Below, piece after piece: positions 25,931 through 33,739 of a DNA stretch of 64,000 bases. The stretch spans positions 1 to 64,000 of the forward strand of contig NZ_JAFKRG010000047.1 in the NCBI RefSeq assembly GCF_019038415.1, read 5' to 3'. The notes beneath the pieces are model-generated. The model ran no database searches and was not told the origin of the DNA. It saw nothing but the letters and a program-made list of their open reading frames with translations. Numbering within the stretch: the first letter of the stretch is position 1; each line of letters starts with the position of its first letter. Made by a program: the position numbers and the translations under genes. The stretch is from Synechococcus sp. CCY 9618 (GTDB lineage Bacteria; Cyanobacteriota; Cyanobacteriia; PCC-6307; Cyanobiaceae).

Positions 25931-27169
25931 GTGTCGTCCATGCCCCTGTACCTACGCACGATCCTGAGCTGCCTGGCCCTGACCGCCCTGGTCCCTCTCC
26001 TTGGCGGCTGCCGGGACGCCGCAGGGCCCTCCCCGGGCAGCACGCTGCCGGTCCAGGTGGCCCCTTCCACCCCGGCGGTGAGGGTGCGTGCCGTGCCGGT
26101 GGTGCAGGGGCTGGAGCACCCCTGGTCAGTGGCCTGGTTGCCGGGGGGCGACCTGCTGATCACGGAACGGCCGGGAAGGCTTCGCCTGGTGCGCAGCGGT
26201 GTGCTGGAGGCGCAGCCGATCCCGGGGGTGCCGGAGGTGTTCGCCGTGGGCCAGGGAGGGCTGCTGGATGTGGCTCCCCATCCCGATTTCGCCAGCAACA
26301 GGCTCCTCTACCTCACCTACTCCGCCGGCAGCGGTACCGCCAATCACACACGGCTGGCCCGGGCCCGCTTCGAGGGACGGACCCTGTCGGACCTGAAGGT
26401 GCTCTACGCGGTTCCCCAGCTGAAGGGGGGCGCCCAGCACTTCGGCTCCCGGCTGCTGTGGCTGCCTGACACCACCCTGCTGATGGCCATCGGCGATGGC
26501 GGCAACCCCCCGATCCGGCTGGGGGGCGAACTGATCCGCAACCAGGCCCAGAATCCGGCCAGCGCCTTCGGCAAGATCCTGCGCTTCAACGCCGACGGCA
26601 CCCCCGCCGCGGACGGCCCCTTCGCCGCCACCCCCGGTGCCCTGCCCGGACTGTGGAGCCTCGGCCACCGCAACATCCAGGGCCTGGCGCTGGACCCGCT
26701 CCATCTCCGGGTGTGGGCAAGCGAACACGGCGCCCGGGGCGGCGACGAGCTCAACCGCATCGAAGAGGGGGAGAACTACGGCTGGCCGAAGGTGACCCAC
26801 AGCCGCGAATACTTCGGTCCCGCCATTGCCGAAGCCACCAGCGCGCCGGGTCTGCGGGATCCGGAGGTGGTCTGGACCCCAGCCATCGCTCCCTCCGGAC
26901 TGACGCTGTACACCGGCGATCGCTACCCCGGCTGGCGGGGCGACCTCTTCGCCGGAGGGCTGGTGTCGCGGCAGGTGCACCGCCTCGTGCTGGATCAGCA
27001 GGGAGCCGTGCGGGACCAGCAGACGATCCCCATCGGTGCCCGGGTGCGGGACGTGCGCCAGGGTCCGGATGGTTTTCTCTATGTGCTCACCGATGGGGCT
27101 GGCGATGGTGCACTCCTGCGCCTTGAGCCCCTGCCGGAGGGAACCGCCCCCTCTAACGCCTCCCCGTGA
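25931..27169 (+). CDS. PQQ-type soluble aldose sugar dehydrogenase, lipoprotein
   Basis: The 412-residue product belongs to the six-bladed propeller family of soluble glucose or aldose sugar dehydrogenases (YliI/GDH-B type), which oxidise sugars in the periplasm with PQQ. Family strands visible include LEHPWSVAWLPGGDLLITERPGRLRLV, GGLLDVAPHPDF, GHRNIQGLALDP, EHGARGGDELNRIEEGENYGWP and PSGLTLYTGD. The Arg, His and Asn/Asp contacts in these strands are those that hold PQQ and calcium. A signal peptide ends in LLGGC, a lipobox, so it should be lipid-anchored. The start is GTG 25931 or ATG 25940. Whether the host makes PQQ cannot be seen here. Confidence 0.86.
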   Translation: MSSMPLYLRTILSCLALTALVPLLGGCRDAAGPSPGSTLPVQVAPSTPAVRVRAVPVVQGLEHPWSVAWLPGGDLLITERPGRLRLVRSGVLEAQPIPGVPEVFAVGQGGLLDVAPHPDFASNRLLYLTYSAGSGTANHTRLARARFEGRTLSDLKVLYAVPQLKGGAQHFGSRLLWLPDTTLLMAIGDGGNPPIRLGGELIRNQAQNPASAFGKILRFNADGTPAADGPFAATPGALPGLWSLGHRNIQGLALDPLHLRVWASEHGARGGDELNRIEEGENYGWPKVTHSREYFGPAIAEATSAPGLRDPEVVWTPAIAPSGLTLYTGDRYPGWRGDLFAGGLVSRQVHRLVLDQQGAVRDQQTIPIGARVRDVRQGPDGFLYVLTDGAGDGALLRLEPLPEGTAPSNASP

Positions 27170-27298
27170 GGAGGATCTGCTGCAGTGAGGCCCTGGCTGG
27201 GGTGGCACCTGATGGCTATTCGCTATCGGCGTGACAGCGCTCATTAACCTGACCCAGCGACGTCAGCCCGTGATCCTGATCGTGCAGCGGCGGTTTCG

Positions 27299-28084
27299 AT
27301 GATCCAACCCGAGGAGATCGCGGAGGGCCTGGCTCGAGGGGAGTTCTTTCTGGAATACCTGCCGATCCTTTCCCTCGATGACCTGCGCTGCATCGGTGCG
27401 GAGGCGCTGATTCGCTGGCGGCGACCGTCCGGCCTGGTCAACCCCGCCGATTTCATTCCGTTGATCGAGAACACGCCCGCCTCCGGGGTGCTCACCTACT
27501 GGGTGATCGAGACAGCGGCAGAGGAACTGAGGGCCTGGCTGCTGGCTCACCGTGAGTGTCATCTCGCCATCAATGTGCCTCCGGAGATCCCCGGGCGGGG
27601 CGGGCTCTACTACGCGGCGGTGAAGGCCGGGCTCCTGGACCTGGCGAGCCAGATCATCCTGGAGCTCACCGAGCGGGGGCTGCCGGATGGCCTGGCTCTG
27701 CAGGGACTCGCCGGAGCCATGCAGCTGGGCACCAGGGTCGCCCTCGACGACGTGACCCTCAGGGGGGGCGCCAATCTGGCCGTGCTCAGCCGCTGCCCGT
27801 TCGACACCATCAAGCTGGACCGGAGCCTGATCGCCCAGATCACACCGGATGAGCCGCGGCCGGAGTGGCTCGAAGGGATTGCCGCTCTGATCTGGTCGTC
27901 CCAGCTCACGGTGATCGCCGAAGGTGTCGAGACGGCGCACCAGCTGCAGGTTCTGTTCGATGCCGGCGTCCAGGCGGGCCAGGGGTTCCATTTCTCCCGC
28001 CCCGTGGCCGCCGCCGGACTGATCGCCTTTCACCGCCAGGCCAACGGGCTGAACAACGCCGAAGAGCCCCTGGCCAGCGGCTGA
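27299..28084 (+). CDS. Stand-alone EAL-domain c-di-GMP phosphodiesterase
   Basis: The 261 residues are almost entirely one EAL domain, which would hydrolyse c-di-GMP to pGpG. EALIRW (Glu35) is the signature. The other metal and catalytic residues are present: Asn in AINVPPE, Glu in LELTERG, the Asp pair in ALDDVTL, Lys in IKLDRSL, Glu in AEGVET and Gln in QGFHFSRP. The usual DDFGTG loop 6 is DDVTLRGG, which may reduce activity or dimerisation. No sensor or GGDEF domain is attached. It is the third gene of the accessory block, 129 bases after the sugar dehydrogenase. Confidence 0.88.
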   Translation: MIQPEEIAEGLARGEFFLEYLPILSLDDLRCIGAEALIRWRRPSGLVNPADFIPLIENTPASGVLTYWVIETAAEELRAWLLAHRECHLAINVPPEIPGRGGLYYAAVKAGLLDLASQIILELTERGLPDGLALQGLAGAMQLGTRVALDDVTLRGGANLAVLSRCPFDTIKLDRSLIAQITPDEPRPEWLEGIAALIWSSQLTVIAEGVETAHQLQVLFDAGVQAGQGFHFSRPVAAAGLIAFHRQANGLNNAEEPLASG

Positions 28085-28188
28085 GCGGCTGGCCGGAGAA
28101 ACGGTCGGCTTCGATCAAGAACGGCCATCCGGGGCTGCCATGGCCCGCGGGCATTATTAGCAATGGAATCCTTTCCCCAACGAAACCG

Positions 28189-28581
28189 ATGGCCCGAAGC
28201 GGTAAAGCGTCCTTTCTGAGCGACTTCAAGGCGTTCATCAACAAGGGCAACGTGGTCGATCTGGCGGTGGCCGTGATCATCGGCGGCGCCTTCGGGAAAG
28301 TGGTTGATGCGGTCGTCAGCCTGGTGATGACGACGGCGCTGGAGCCGGCCCTGAAGGCGGCGAACGTGGATTCGATCAACGCCTGGCCCGCCGGTGCCGT
28401 GATCGTGGCCCTGATCAACTTCCTGGTGATCGCCTTCGTGGTGTTCCTGATCGTGCGGGCGATCGAATCGATGAAGCGCCAGGAGGAAGCCAAGGCCGCC
28501 GATGCGGGCCCCGATCCCCAGGCCGAACTGGCGGCCGCGGCCAACCGGCTGGCCGAGGCCCTCGACAAGCGCGGGCTGTAG
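28189..28581 (+). CDS. mscL: Large-conductance mechanosensitive channel
   Basis: MscL opens under membrane tension to release solutes during osmotic downshock. The 130-residue sequence has the N-terminal amphipathic helix (FLSDFKAFINKGNVVDLAVAV) running into the first membrane helix with GAFGKVVDAVVSLV, the gate-lining segment. A periplasmic loop, a second helix (VIVALINFLVIAFVVFLIVRAI) and a charged C-terminal helix follow. Length is typical. The ATG at 28189 is the start supported by similarity. The gene ends three bases before the convergent uvrB stop, leaving no room for separate terminators. Confidence 0.95.
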   Translation: MARSGKASFLSDFKAFINKGNVVDLAVAVIIGGAFGKVVDAVVSLVMTTALEPALKAANVDSINAWPAGAVIVALINFLVIAFVVFLIVRAIESMKRQEEAKAADAGPDPQAELAAAANRLAEALDKRGL

Positions 28582-28584
28582 AAC

Positions 28585-30588
28585 TCAGGGCCTGCCCACC
28601 AGCTTCTGGCGCAGGGTCTTGATGCGATCGCGCAGGTTGGCGGCCTCCTCGAACTCCAGGCTCTTCGCCGCCGCCTTCATCTTCTCCTCCAGCTGGGTGA
28701 TCAGCTCGGGCAGGGCATCGAGGGACACCTCGTTGTGCTCGGCCTGGTCGACCGCCACCTCCAGCTGGTCGTCAGTGAGCCGGCGCGAGAGCTCGAGGAA
28801 GGTGAGGATCGAGTTGCCCGCCCGCTTGCCGGCTGGGGTGGGGGTGATGCCGTGGCGTTCGTTGTAGGCATGCTGGATCACCCGACGACGTTCGGTCTCG
28901 GAGATCGCCCTGGCCATGGAGTCGGTGAGGTTGTCGGCATAGAGGAGCGCCACCCCGTCGATGTGGCGTGCCGCCCGGCCGATGGTCTGGATGAGGGAGC
29001 GTTCCGCCCGCAGGAAGCCCTCCTTATCGGCATCGAGAATCGCCACAAGCGACACCTCGGGCAGGTCGAGGCCCTCCCGCAGCAGGTTGACCCCAACAAG
29101 CACGTCGTAGACGCCGTTGCGCAGATCCTGGAGAATCTCGATCCGTTCGATCGAATGGATCTCTGAGTGCAGGTAGCGCACCCGCACCCCGTTCTCGGCC
29201 AGATAGTCACTGAGGTCCTCCGCCATGCGCTTGGTGAGGGTGGTGACCAGCACCCGCTCCTGGCGATCGGCCCGCACACGGATTTCGCCGAGCAGATCGT
29301 CGACCTGACCCTCGGAGGGGCGCACCTCCACGATCGGATCGAGCACGCCGGTGGGGCGGATCACCTGCTCCACCACCTGGCCCTGGCTCTGGGCCAGCTC
29401 CCAGGCGCCCGGGGTCGCCGAGACGAAGATGGTCTGACGCGCCTTGGTCCAGAACTCGTCTCCCTTGAGAGGCCGGTTATCGGCGGCGCTGGGCAGACGG
29501 AAGCCGTGCTCGATCAGCACCTGCTTGCGGCTCTGATCGCCGTTGTACATGGCCTGCAGCTGGGAGCAGGTGACGTGGCTCTCATCCACCACCAGCAGCC
29601 AGTCGTCAGGGAAGTAGTCAATCAGGCATTCAGGCGGGGTGCCGGCCTCCCGGCCCGCCAGGTGGCGGGCGTAGTTCTCGACCCCGTTGCAGTAGCCCAC
29701 CTGCTCCAGCATCTCCAGGTCGTAGGTGGTGCGCTGCTCCAGGCGCTGGGCCTCCAGCAGGCGACCCTGGCCGTTGAGCACGTCGAGCCGTTCCCGCATT
29801 TCGGCCCGGATCGCCTGAATCGCCCCCTGCAGCCGCTCCTTGGGGGTCACGAAGTGCTTGGCCGGGTAGATGTTGATGGTCTCCATGCTCTGGAGAATCT
29901 CACCGGTGGTGGGGTCGACATAGCGGATCGCCTCCACCTCGTCGCCGAACAGCTCGATCCGCACCAGCCGGTCCTCATAGGCCGGACCGATCTCCAGGAC
30001 ATCGCCCCGCACCCGGAACCGGCCCCGGCTGATCTCGATGTCGTTGCGGGAGTACTGGTTGTTGACCAGGTCCCGCAGGGAGCCGCGCAGGTCGAGCTTC
30101 TCTCCCACCTCGAACTTGACGGCGGCCTTGAGGTATTCCGAAGGGATGCCCAGGCCGTAGATGCAGCTGATCGAGGCCACCACGATCACGTCCCGGCGCT
30201 CGAACAGCGAACGGGTGGCCGAGTGCCGCAGCATGTCGATCTCCTCGTTGATCGAGGCGGTCTTGGCGATGTAGGTGTCCGAGACCGGCACATAGGCCTC
30301 GGGCTGGTAGTAGTCGTAATAAGAGATGAAATATTCGACGGCGTTGTGGGGAAAGAACTCCCGCAGCTCGTTGCAGAGCTGGGCCGCCAGGGTCTTGTTG
30401 TGGGCCAGCACCAGGGTGGGGCGGCCCGTCTGGGCGATGACGTTGGCGATCGAGAAGGTCTTGCCCGTGCCGGTGGCGCCAAGGAGGGTCTGGAAGCGCT
30501 CCCCGCCCTTGACGCCTTTCACCATCGCTTCGATGGCGGTGGGCTGGTCACCCTTGGGTTCGTAGGGGGCGTGAAGCTGGAAAGGCAT
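28585..30588 (-). CDS. uvrB: UvrABC system protein B
   Basis: UvrB is the damage-verifying helicase of nucleotide excision repair and loads UvrC. The 667-residue protein has Walker A GATGTGKT at residues 37-44. The beta-hairpin segment [12 protein letters not shown] near 93-104 is inserted behind damaged bases. Helicase motifs include [20 protein letters not shown] and QTIGRAARH. The C-terminal UVR motif (about 622-657, [21 protein letters not shown]) binds UvrC. The length is normal. It is convergent with mscL. Confidence 0.97.
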   Translation of the reverse strand: MPFQLHAPYEPKGDQPTAIEAMVKGVKGGERFQTLLGATGTGKTFSIANVIAQTGRPTLVLAHNKTLAAQLCNELREFFPHNAVEYFISYYDYYQPEAYVPVSDTYIAKTASINEEIDMLRHSATRSLFERRDVIVVASISCIYGLGIPSEYLKAAVKFEVGEKLDLRGSLRDLVNNQYSRNDIEISRGRFRVRGDVLEIGPAYEDRLVRIELFGDEVEAIRYVDPTTGEILQSMETINIYPAKHFVTPKERLQGAIQAIRAEMRERLDVLNGQGRLLEAQRLEQRTTYDLEMLEQVGYCNGVENYARHLAGREAGTPPECLIDYFPDDWLLVVDESHVTCSQLQAMYNGDQSRKQVLIEHGFRLPSAADNRPLKGDEFWTKARQTIFVSATPGAWELAQSQGQVVEQVIRPTGVLDPIVEVRPSEGQVDDLLGEIRVRADRQERVLVTTLTKRMAEDLSDYLAENGVRVRYLHSEIHSIERIEILQDLRNGVYDVLVGVNLLREGLDLPEVSLVAILDADKEGFLRAERSLIQTIGRAARHIDGVALLYADNLTDSMARAISETERRRVIQHAYNERHGITPTPAGKRAGNSILTFLELSRRLTDDQLEVAVDQAEHNEVSLDALPELITQLEEKMKAAAKSLEFEEAANLRDRIKTLRQKLVGRP

Positions 30589-30639
30589 CCGACCATTCTG
30601 GCGCCGAAGCCGGGGCAGCGTCCTGGCGGAGCGAGCCGC

Positions 30640-31062
30640 TCAGCCCAGGCCTGCCGCCGCCCCCATGGCGCGGGTGAGCGGGATTTCAAGGCCGATGAAG
30701 CGCAGCACGACACTGCTCAAGATGCTGTAGGCGAGACCCCCGAGGATGGCGCTGACCAGCCCGTTCTGCAGGCGGAAGCCATCAATGAGCCAGGCGGCAA
30801 GGCCGAACAGGACGATGGTGATCAGCCAGTTGAACAGGAACGACACCGGGCTGATCAGCCCGCCCAGGGAGCTCACGAACCAGACGGGGCCGAGCAGGAG
30901 CTTGAGTGGAACGATCAGCAGGGTGCCCAGCAGACCGATGACGATGGCCGACAGCAGGGCGACGGGGAAACTCGCCATCTGCATCCCCACGGGCAGCTTG
31001 GCCACCAGCAGCAGGATCAGGGCCCGGACGGGCCATTGCAACAGCCAGGCGAACGAGCCCAT
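30640..31062 (-). CDS. Small membrane protein, YvlD/phage holin family 4 type
   Basis: The 140-residue protein has four hydrophobic segments (about 6-25, 32-55, 72-95 and 102-122). Motifs such as GLISPVSFLFNWLITIVLFGLAAWLIDGF look like the YvlD or holin-4 superfamily. Function is unknown in most bacteria. Despite the name there are no phage genes nearby. It lies 27 bases downstream of the Ycf23-type gene and is probably co-transcribed with it, ahead of uvrB. Confidence 0.75.
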   Translation of the reverse strand: MGSFAWLLQWPVRALILLLVAKLPVGMQMASFPVALLSAIVIGLLGTLLIVPLKLLLGPVWFVSSLGGLISPVSFLFNWLITIVLFGLAAWLIDGFRLQNGLVSAILGGLAYSILSSVVLRFIGLEIPLTRAMGAAAGLG

Positions 31063-31089
31063 GGGGAAGGATGCGGCAGCAGCACCACC

Positions 31090-31860
31090 CTACTGAGGTC
31101 GATCGCCATGAACCATCGCAATCCGCGGCATCGCTTCCCGCAGGGCACGGACCACCGCCACCATGGCGAGCTCGTCATCGAGCCGATTGACCGCGGAGCC
31201 GACGCCCACCCCGGCGGCACCGGCGGCGAGGGCCATGGGCAGCGTGACGGCCGACAGGCCAGAAGCACAGAGCACGGGCACCGCCACCGCCCGGCTGATG
31301 GCATGGGCAGCCGCAAGGGTGGGCGCTGCCTTCTCGATCAGGCCCAGGGCACCGGCACTGAAGGGCCGGGCGCTGGTGCCGCCTTCGGTCTGGATCAGGT
31401 CGGCGCCGTCGGCCACCAGATCCACGGCCAGCCGCTCCTGGCCATCGAGGGGAAGGGTATAGGGCACGGTGACCGACAGCACCGTTTCCGGCAGCAGCTC
31501 CCGGGTGCGGCGGGTGAGCTCCCTCACCTCGGCGGCCCCGAAGACCCGGCCCCGGGGGTAGAAGCTGTCGTAATTGCCGATCTCCACCATGGCCGCGCCG
31601 GCGGCCACCGCCGCCGGGAACAGGGCGGGATCCACCGCCGAAACGCAGATGGCCAGGCCCGGCGCCGTCGCCGCCACCAGGCGCACCAGGGACGGATCAC
31701 AGGCGATGTCGACCAGATCGGCGGCGCCGGCGGCCGCGGCCTTTGCCACCCGCGCCACGCAGGCCGGATCGAAAGTGTCGAGGCCTGCGATGACCTTCAG
31801 CAGCCGCCGCTGGCCGATGGCCTGCTGCAGGGCGGTGGGCAGGCTGGAGAGGCGGGTCAT
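31090..31860 (-). CDS. Ycf23-type (DUF561) TIM-barrel protein
   Basis: This 256-residue protein is conserved in cyanobacteria and some algal plastids. KVIAGLDTFDPACVARVAKAA, ADLVDIACDP and GASGLSAVTLPMALAAGA-like segments suggest a TIM barrel with a phosphate-binding turn near the C-terminus. Its reaction is unknown. I start it at the ATG at 31860, where similarity begins. An upstream in-frame Met at 31896 would run into the divergent tilS gene. Divergent spacing from tilS is only about 23 bases. Confidence 0.82.
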   Translation of the reverse strand: MTRLSSLPTALQQAIGQRRLLKVIAGLDTFDPACVARVAKAAAAGAADLVDIACDPSLVRLVAATAPGLAICVSAVDPALFPAAVAAGAAMVEIGNYDSFYPRGRVFGAAEVRELTRRTRELLPETVLSVTVPYTLPLDGQERLAVDLVADGADLIQTEGGTSARPFSAGALGLIEKAAPTLAAAHAISRAVAVPVLCASGLSAVTLPMALAAGAAGVGVGSAVNRLDDELAMVAVVRALREAMPRIAMVHGDRPQ

Positions 31861-31883
31861 CGGCGGGCGCAGGCAATCGTGAC

Positions 31884-32945
31884 GTGATTCTCCCATCCGG
31901 CCACGGACACCAGCGGCGTCCCTGGGGCGCCGACCAGGACCGGCTGCACCGGCACCTGCTGCGGCGGCCCTGCCTGCTGCCTGCGGGGGGCTCCCTGCTG
32001 CTGGCGGTGTCCGGGGGGCAGGATTCGATGGTCCTGACCACCCTGCTGCAGGATCTGCAGCCCCTGCATGGCTGGCGCCTGCAGCTCTGGCACGGGGATC
32101 ACGGCTGGCGAGAGGAGTCGGCGCACCAGGCCGCGACGCTGGCCCTCTGGGCCCGAAGCCAGGGGCTGCCTCTGGGGCTCGATCGGGCCGAGCCGATCCC
32201 CGCCAGCGAAGCCGCTGCCCGCCGCTGGCGCTACGACCGGCTGGCCGAGGCGGCGCTCCGGCTGCGGTGCAGCCGGGTGATCACCGGTCACACGGCCAGC
32301 GACCGGGCCGAGACCGTGCTGCTCAACCTGGCCCGCGGCAGTCACCTGCGCGGCCTGGCCAGCCTCGGGGCCAGCCGGCCCCTGTCCAGGGGGGAAGGCT
32401 GCGGCCAGGGCCCCGGGGGAGGAGCCCCCCACCTGTTGCTGGTGCGGCCCCTGCTGGTCTTCGACCGGGAGGACACCGGCCGCATCTGCCGGGAACGGGA
32501 CCTGCCCGTCTGGCACGACAGCAGCAACGAGGATCCCCGCTTTGCCCGCAACCGCCTGCGGGCCGAGGTGATCCCGGTGCTGGAGGCCCTGCATCCGGGC
32601 GCCAGCCGAAGGATCAGTGCCCAGGCCGAACGGCTGGAACGGCAGTCAGAAGCGGAAGCGGAGGTGCTGGAACTGGCCCTGGAGGGACTGCTGCTGGAGG
32701 GGGCCCGGGATCGGCTGCAACGGGGGCGCCTGGTCAGGCTCGCCGCGGCCAGCCAGCGCCGGCTGCTGCAGCACTGGCTGCGCGGATGGCTGGGCAGGGA
32801 TCCGGGATCACGCACGCTGGAGACGCTGGTGGGCCGGCTGGCGGGCAGCGCGGATCCCGGACGTCTGGATCTGGCCGGAGGATGGCAACTGCACTGGGAT
32901 CGCCGCACACTGTGGGTCCGATCCCCCGACGTGCTTCATGGCTGA
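31884..32945 (+). CDS. tilS: tRNA(Ile)-lysidine synthase
   Basis: TilS attaches lysine to cytidine-34 of the CAU-anticodon tRNA(Ile), so that it reads AUA. The ATP-pyrophosphatase loop SGGQDS is at about residues 43-48. HGDHGWREES, GHTASDRAETVLLNLARGS, RPLLVF and HDSSNEDPRFARNRLR are the other family motifs. The protein has 353 residues and lacks the long C-terminal domains of the E. coli enzyme, as is usual in cyanobacteria. The start is a GTG and is uncertain by a few codons. It overlaps the next gene by 8 bases. Confidence 0.92.
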   Translation: MILPSGHGHQRRPWGADQDRLHRHLLRRPCLLPAGGSLLLAVSGGQDSMVLTTLLQDLQPLHGWRLQLWHGDHGWREESAHQAATLALWARSQGLPLGLDRAEPIPASEAAARRWRYDRLAEAALRLRCSRVITGHTASDRAETVLLNLARGSHLRGLASLGASRPLSRGEGCGQGPGGGAPHLLLVRPLLVFDREDTGRICRERDLPVWHDSSNEDPRFARNRLRAEVIPVLEALHPGASRRISAQAERLERQSEAEAEVLELALEGLLLEGARDRLQRGRLVRLAAASQRRLLQHWLRGWLGRDPGSRTLETLVGRLAGSADPGRLDLAGGWQLHWDRRTLWVRSPDVLHG

Positions 32946-33717
32946 GCCCGCCGCCTCCGATACCGCCCAGCGCTACGCGGTCATCGAACAGGCCTACTCC
33001 CGGGAGGACTGGGCCACGGTCCGCCGCGACGGCGAAGGGTTGCTGCGGCAACTGCGCCAGGCGGGCAACCCCCAGTTTCTGGGACTGCGGATGCGGTTGC
33101 AGCTGCTGCTGGGCCACACCCAGCTCTACGGCTTCGCCGACAAGGCCGAGGCGGCCCGGTATTACGAAGCCGTGGCCAGAGACAGCGGTGAAGCCGCCCT
33201 GGCCAAGATCGCGGAGCAGGGTCTCAAGCAGTGCGTCGAGAACGAGCCTGCCGCCCCTGTGCCCGCCCCCGAACCGCAGGTGAGCCCCCCGGAGGCCGTC
33301 GGTCAGGTGGTAGCCCCGACGAGCGCGCCGCCGTTCAGCGGTGCCGCCGGCGGATCACCGTTCGCCGCACCGGCTCCGGCTGCGGCAGCCGCTGCGCCCC
33401 CTCCGACTGCGGTCAACCAGGCAGCCCCCTGGCTGAGCGCAGCCGCAGCAGCATCCCCACAGACTCCGGCTCCGGCTGTGACACCGGTGGCCCCGACGGG
33501 GGAGGAACCTGCCGCCCCCTGGAGCCAGGAATCCCTGATCCCGGAAGTGGTCGAGGAGCCCGAACTGATCGAACTGCACCAGGCCGACCCTGCCCTGGCC
33601 GAGGAGCTGGAGCTCACCTGGAAGGAGCCGGCCCCGGGCCCCACCGTGGCCAAGGAACCACTCAAAGCGGACGACGAGGAACTGCTCAGCGGCCTGATGC
33701 TGGTGCGGATCGGCTGA
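32938..33717 (+). CDS. TPR-like protein with long Ala/Pro-rich tail, function unknown
   Basis: I do not recognise a named family. The first 90 residues (AVIEQAYSREDWATVRRDGEGLLRQLR to YYEAVARDSGEAALAKIAEQGL) look like helical repeats that could bind another protein. Residues 100-200 are mostly Ala and Pro and probably disordered. The last 50 residues are acidic. It starts inside the end of tilS (8-base overlap) and so is probably translated with it. Its stop codon is part of a long hairpin shared with the convergent rnj gene. Confidence 0.7.
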   Translation: MAEPAASDTAQRYAVIEQAYSREDWATVRRDGEGLLRQLRQAGNPQFLGLRMRLQLLLGHTQLYGFADKAEAARYYEAVARDSGEAALAKIAEQGLKQCVENEPAAPVPAPEPQVSPPEAVGQVVAPTSAPPFSGAAGGSPFAAPAPAAAAAAPPPTAVNQAAPWLSAAAAASPQTPAPAVTPVAPTGEEPAAPWSQESLIPEVVEEPELIELHQADPALAEELELTWKEPAPGPTVAKEPLKADDEELLSGLMLVRIG

Positions 33718-33739
33718 GGCCCTCCGGGGGCCTCAGCCG
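33711..33739. terminator. 12-bp perfect hairpin spanning both stop codons of convergent genes
   Basis: The arms CGGCTGAGGCCC (33711-33722) and GGGCCTCAGCCG (33728-33739) pair perfectly around a five-base TCCGG loop. The TGA of the plus-strand gene (33715-33717) and the stop of rnj on the minus strand (33733-33735) lie at matching positions in the two arms. There is no T-run, so Rho-independent release would be weak. It may instead shield both mRNA 3' ends. Confidence 0.7.

Noticed and set aside
30640-31062. Phage holin as sign of a prophage
   Set aside because: The holin-4 family name covers general bacterial membrane proteins, and there are no other phage genes nearby.
29167-31887. Plus-strand frame of 906 codons opposite uvrB and the Ycf23-type gene
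   Set aside because: It lies entirely opposite supported genes with strong motifs and has a His/Gln/Gly-rich composition typical of antisense frames.
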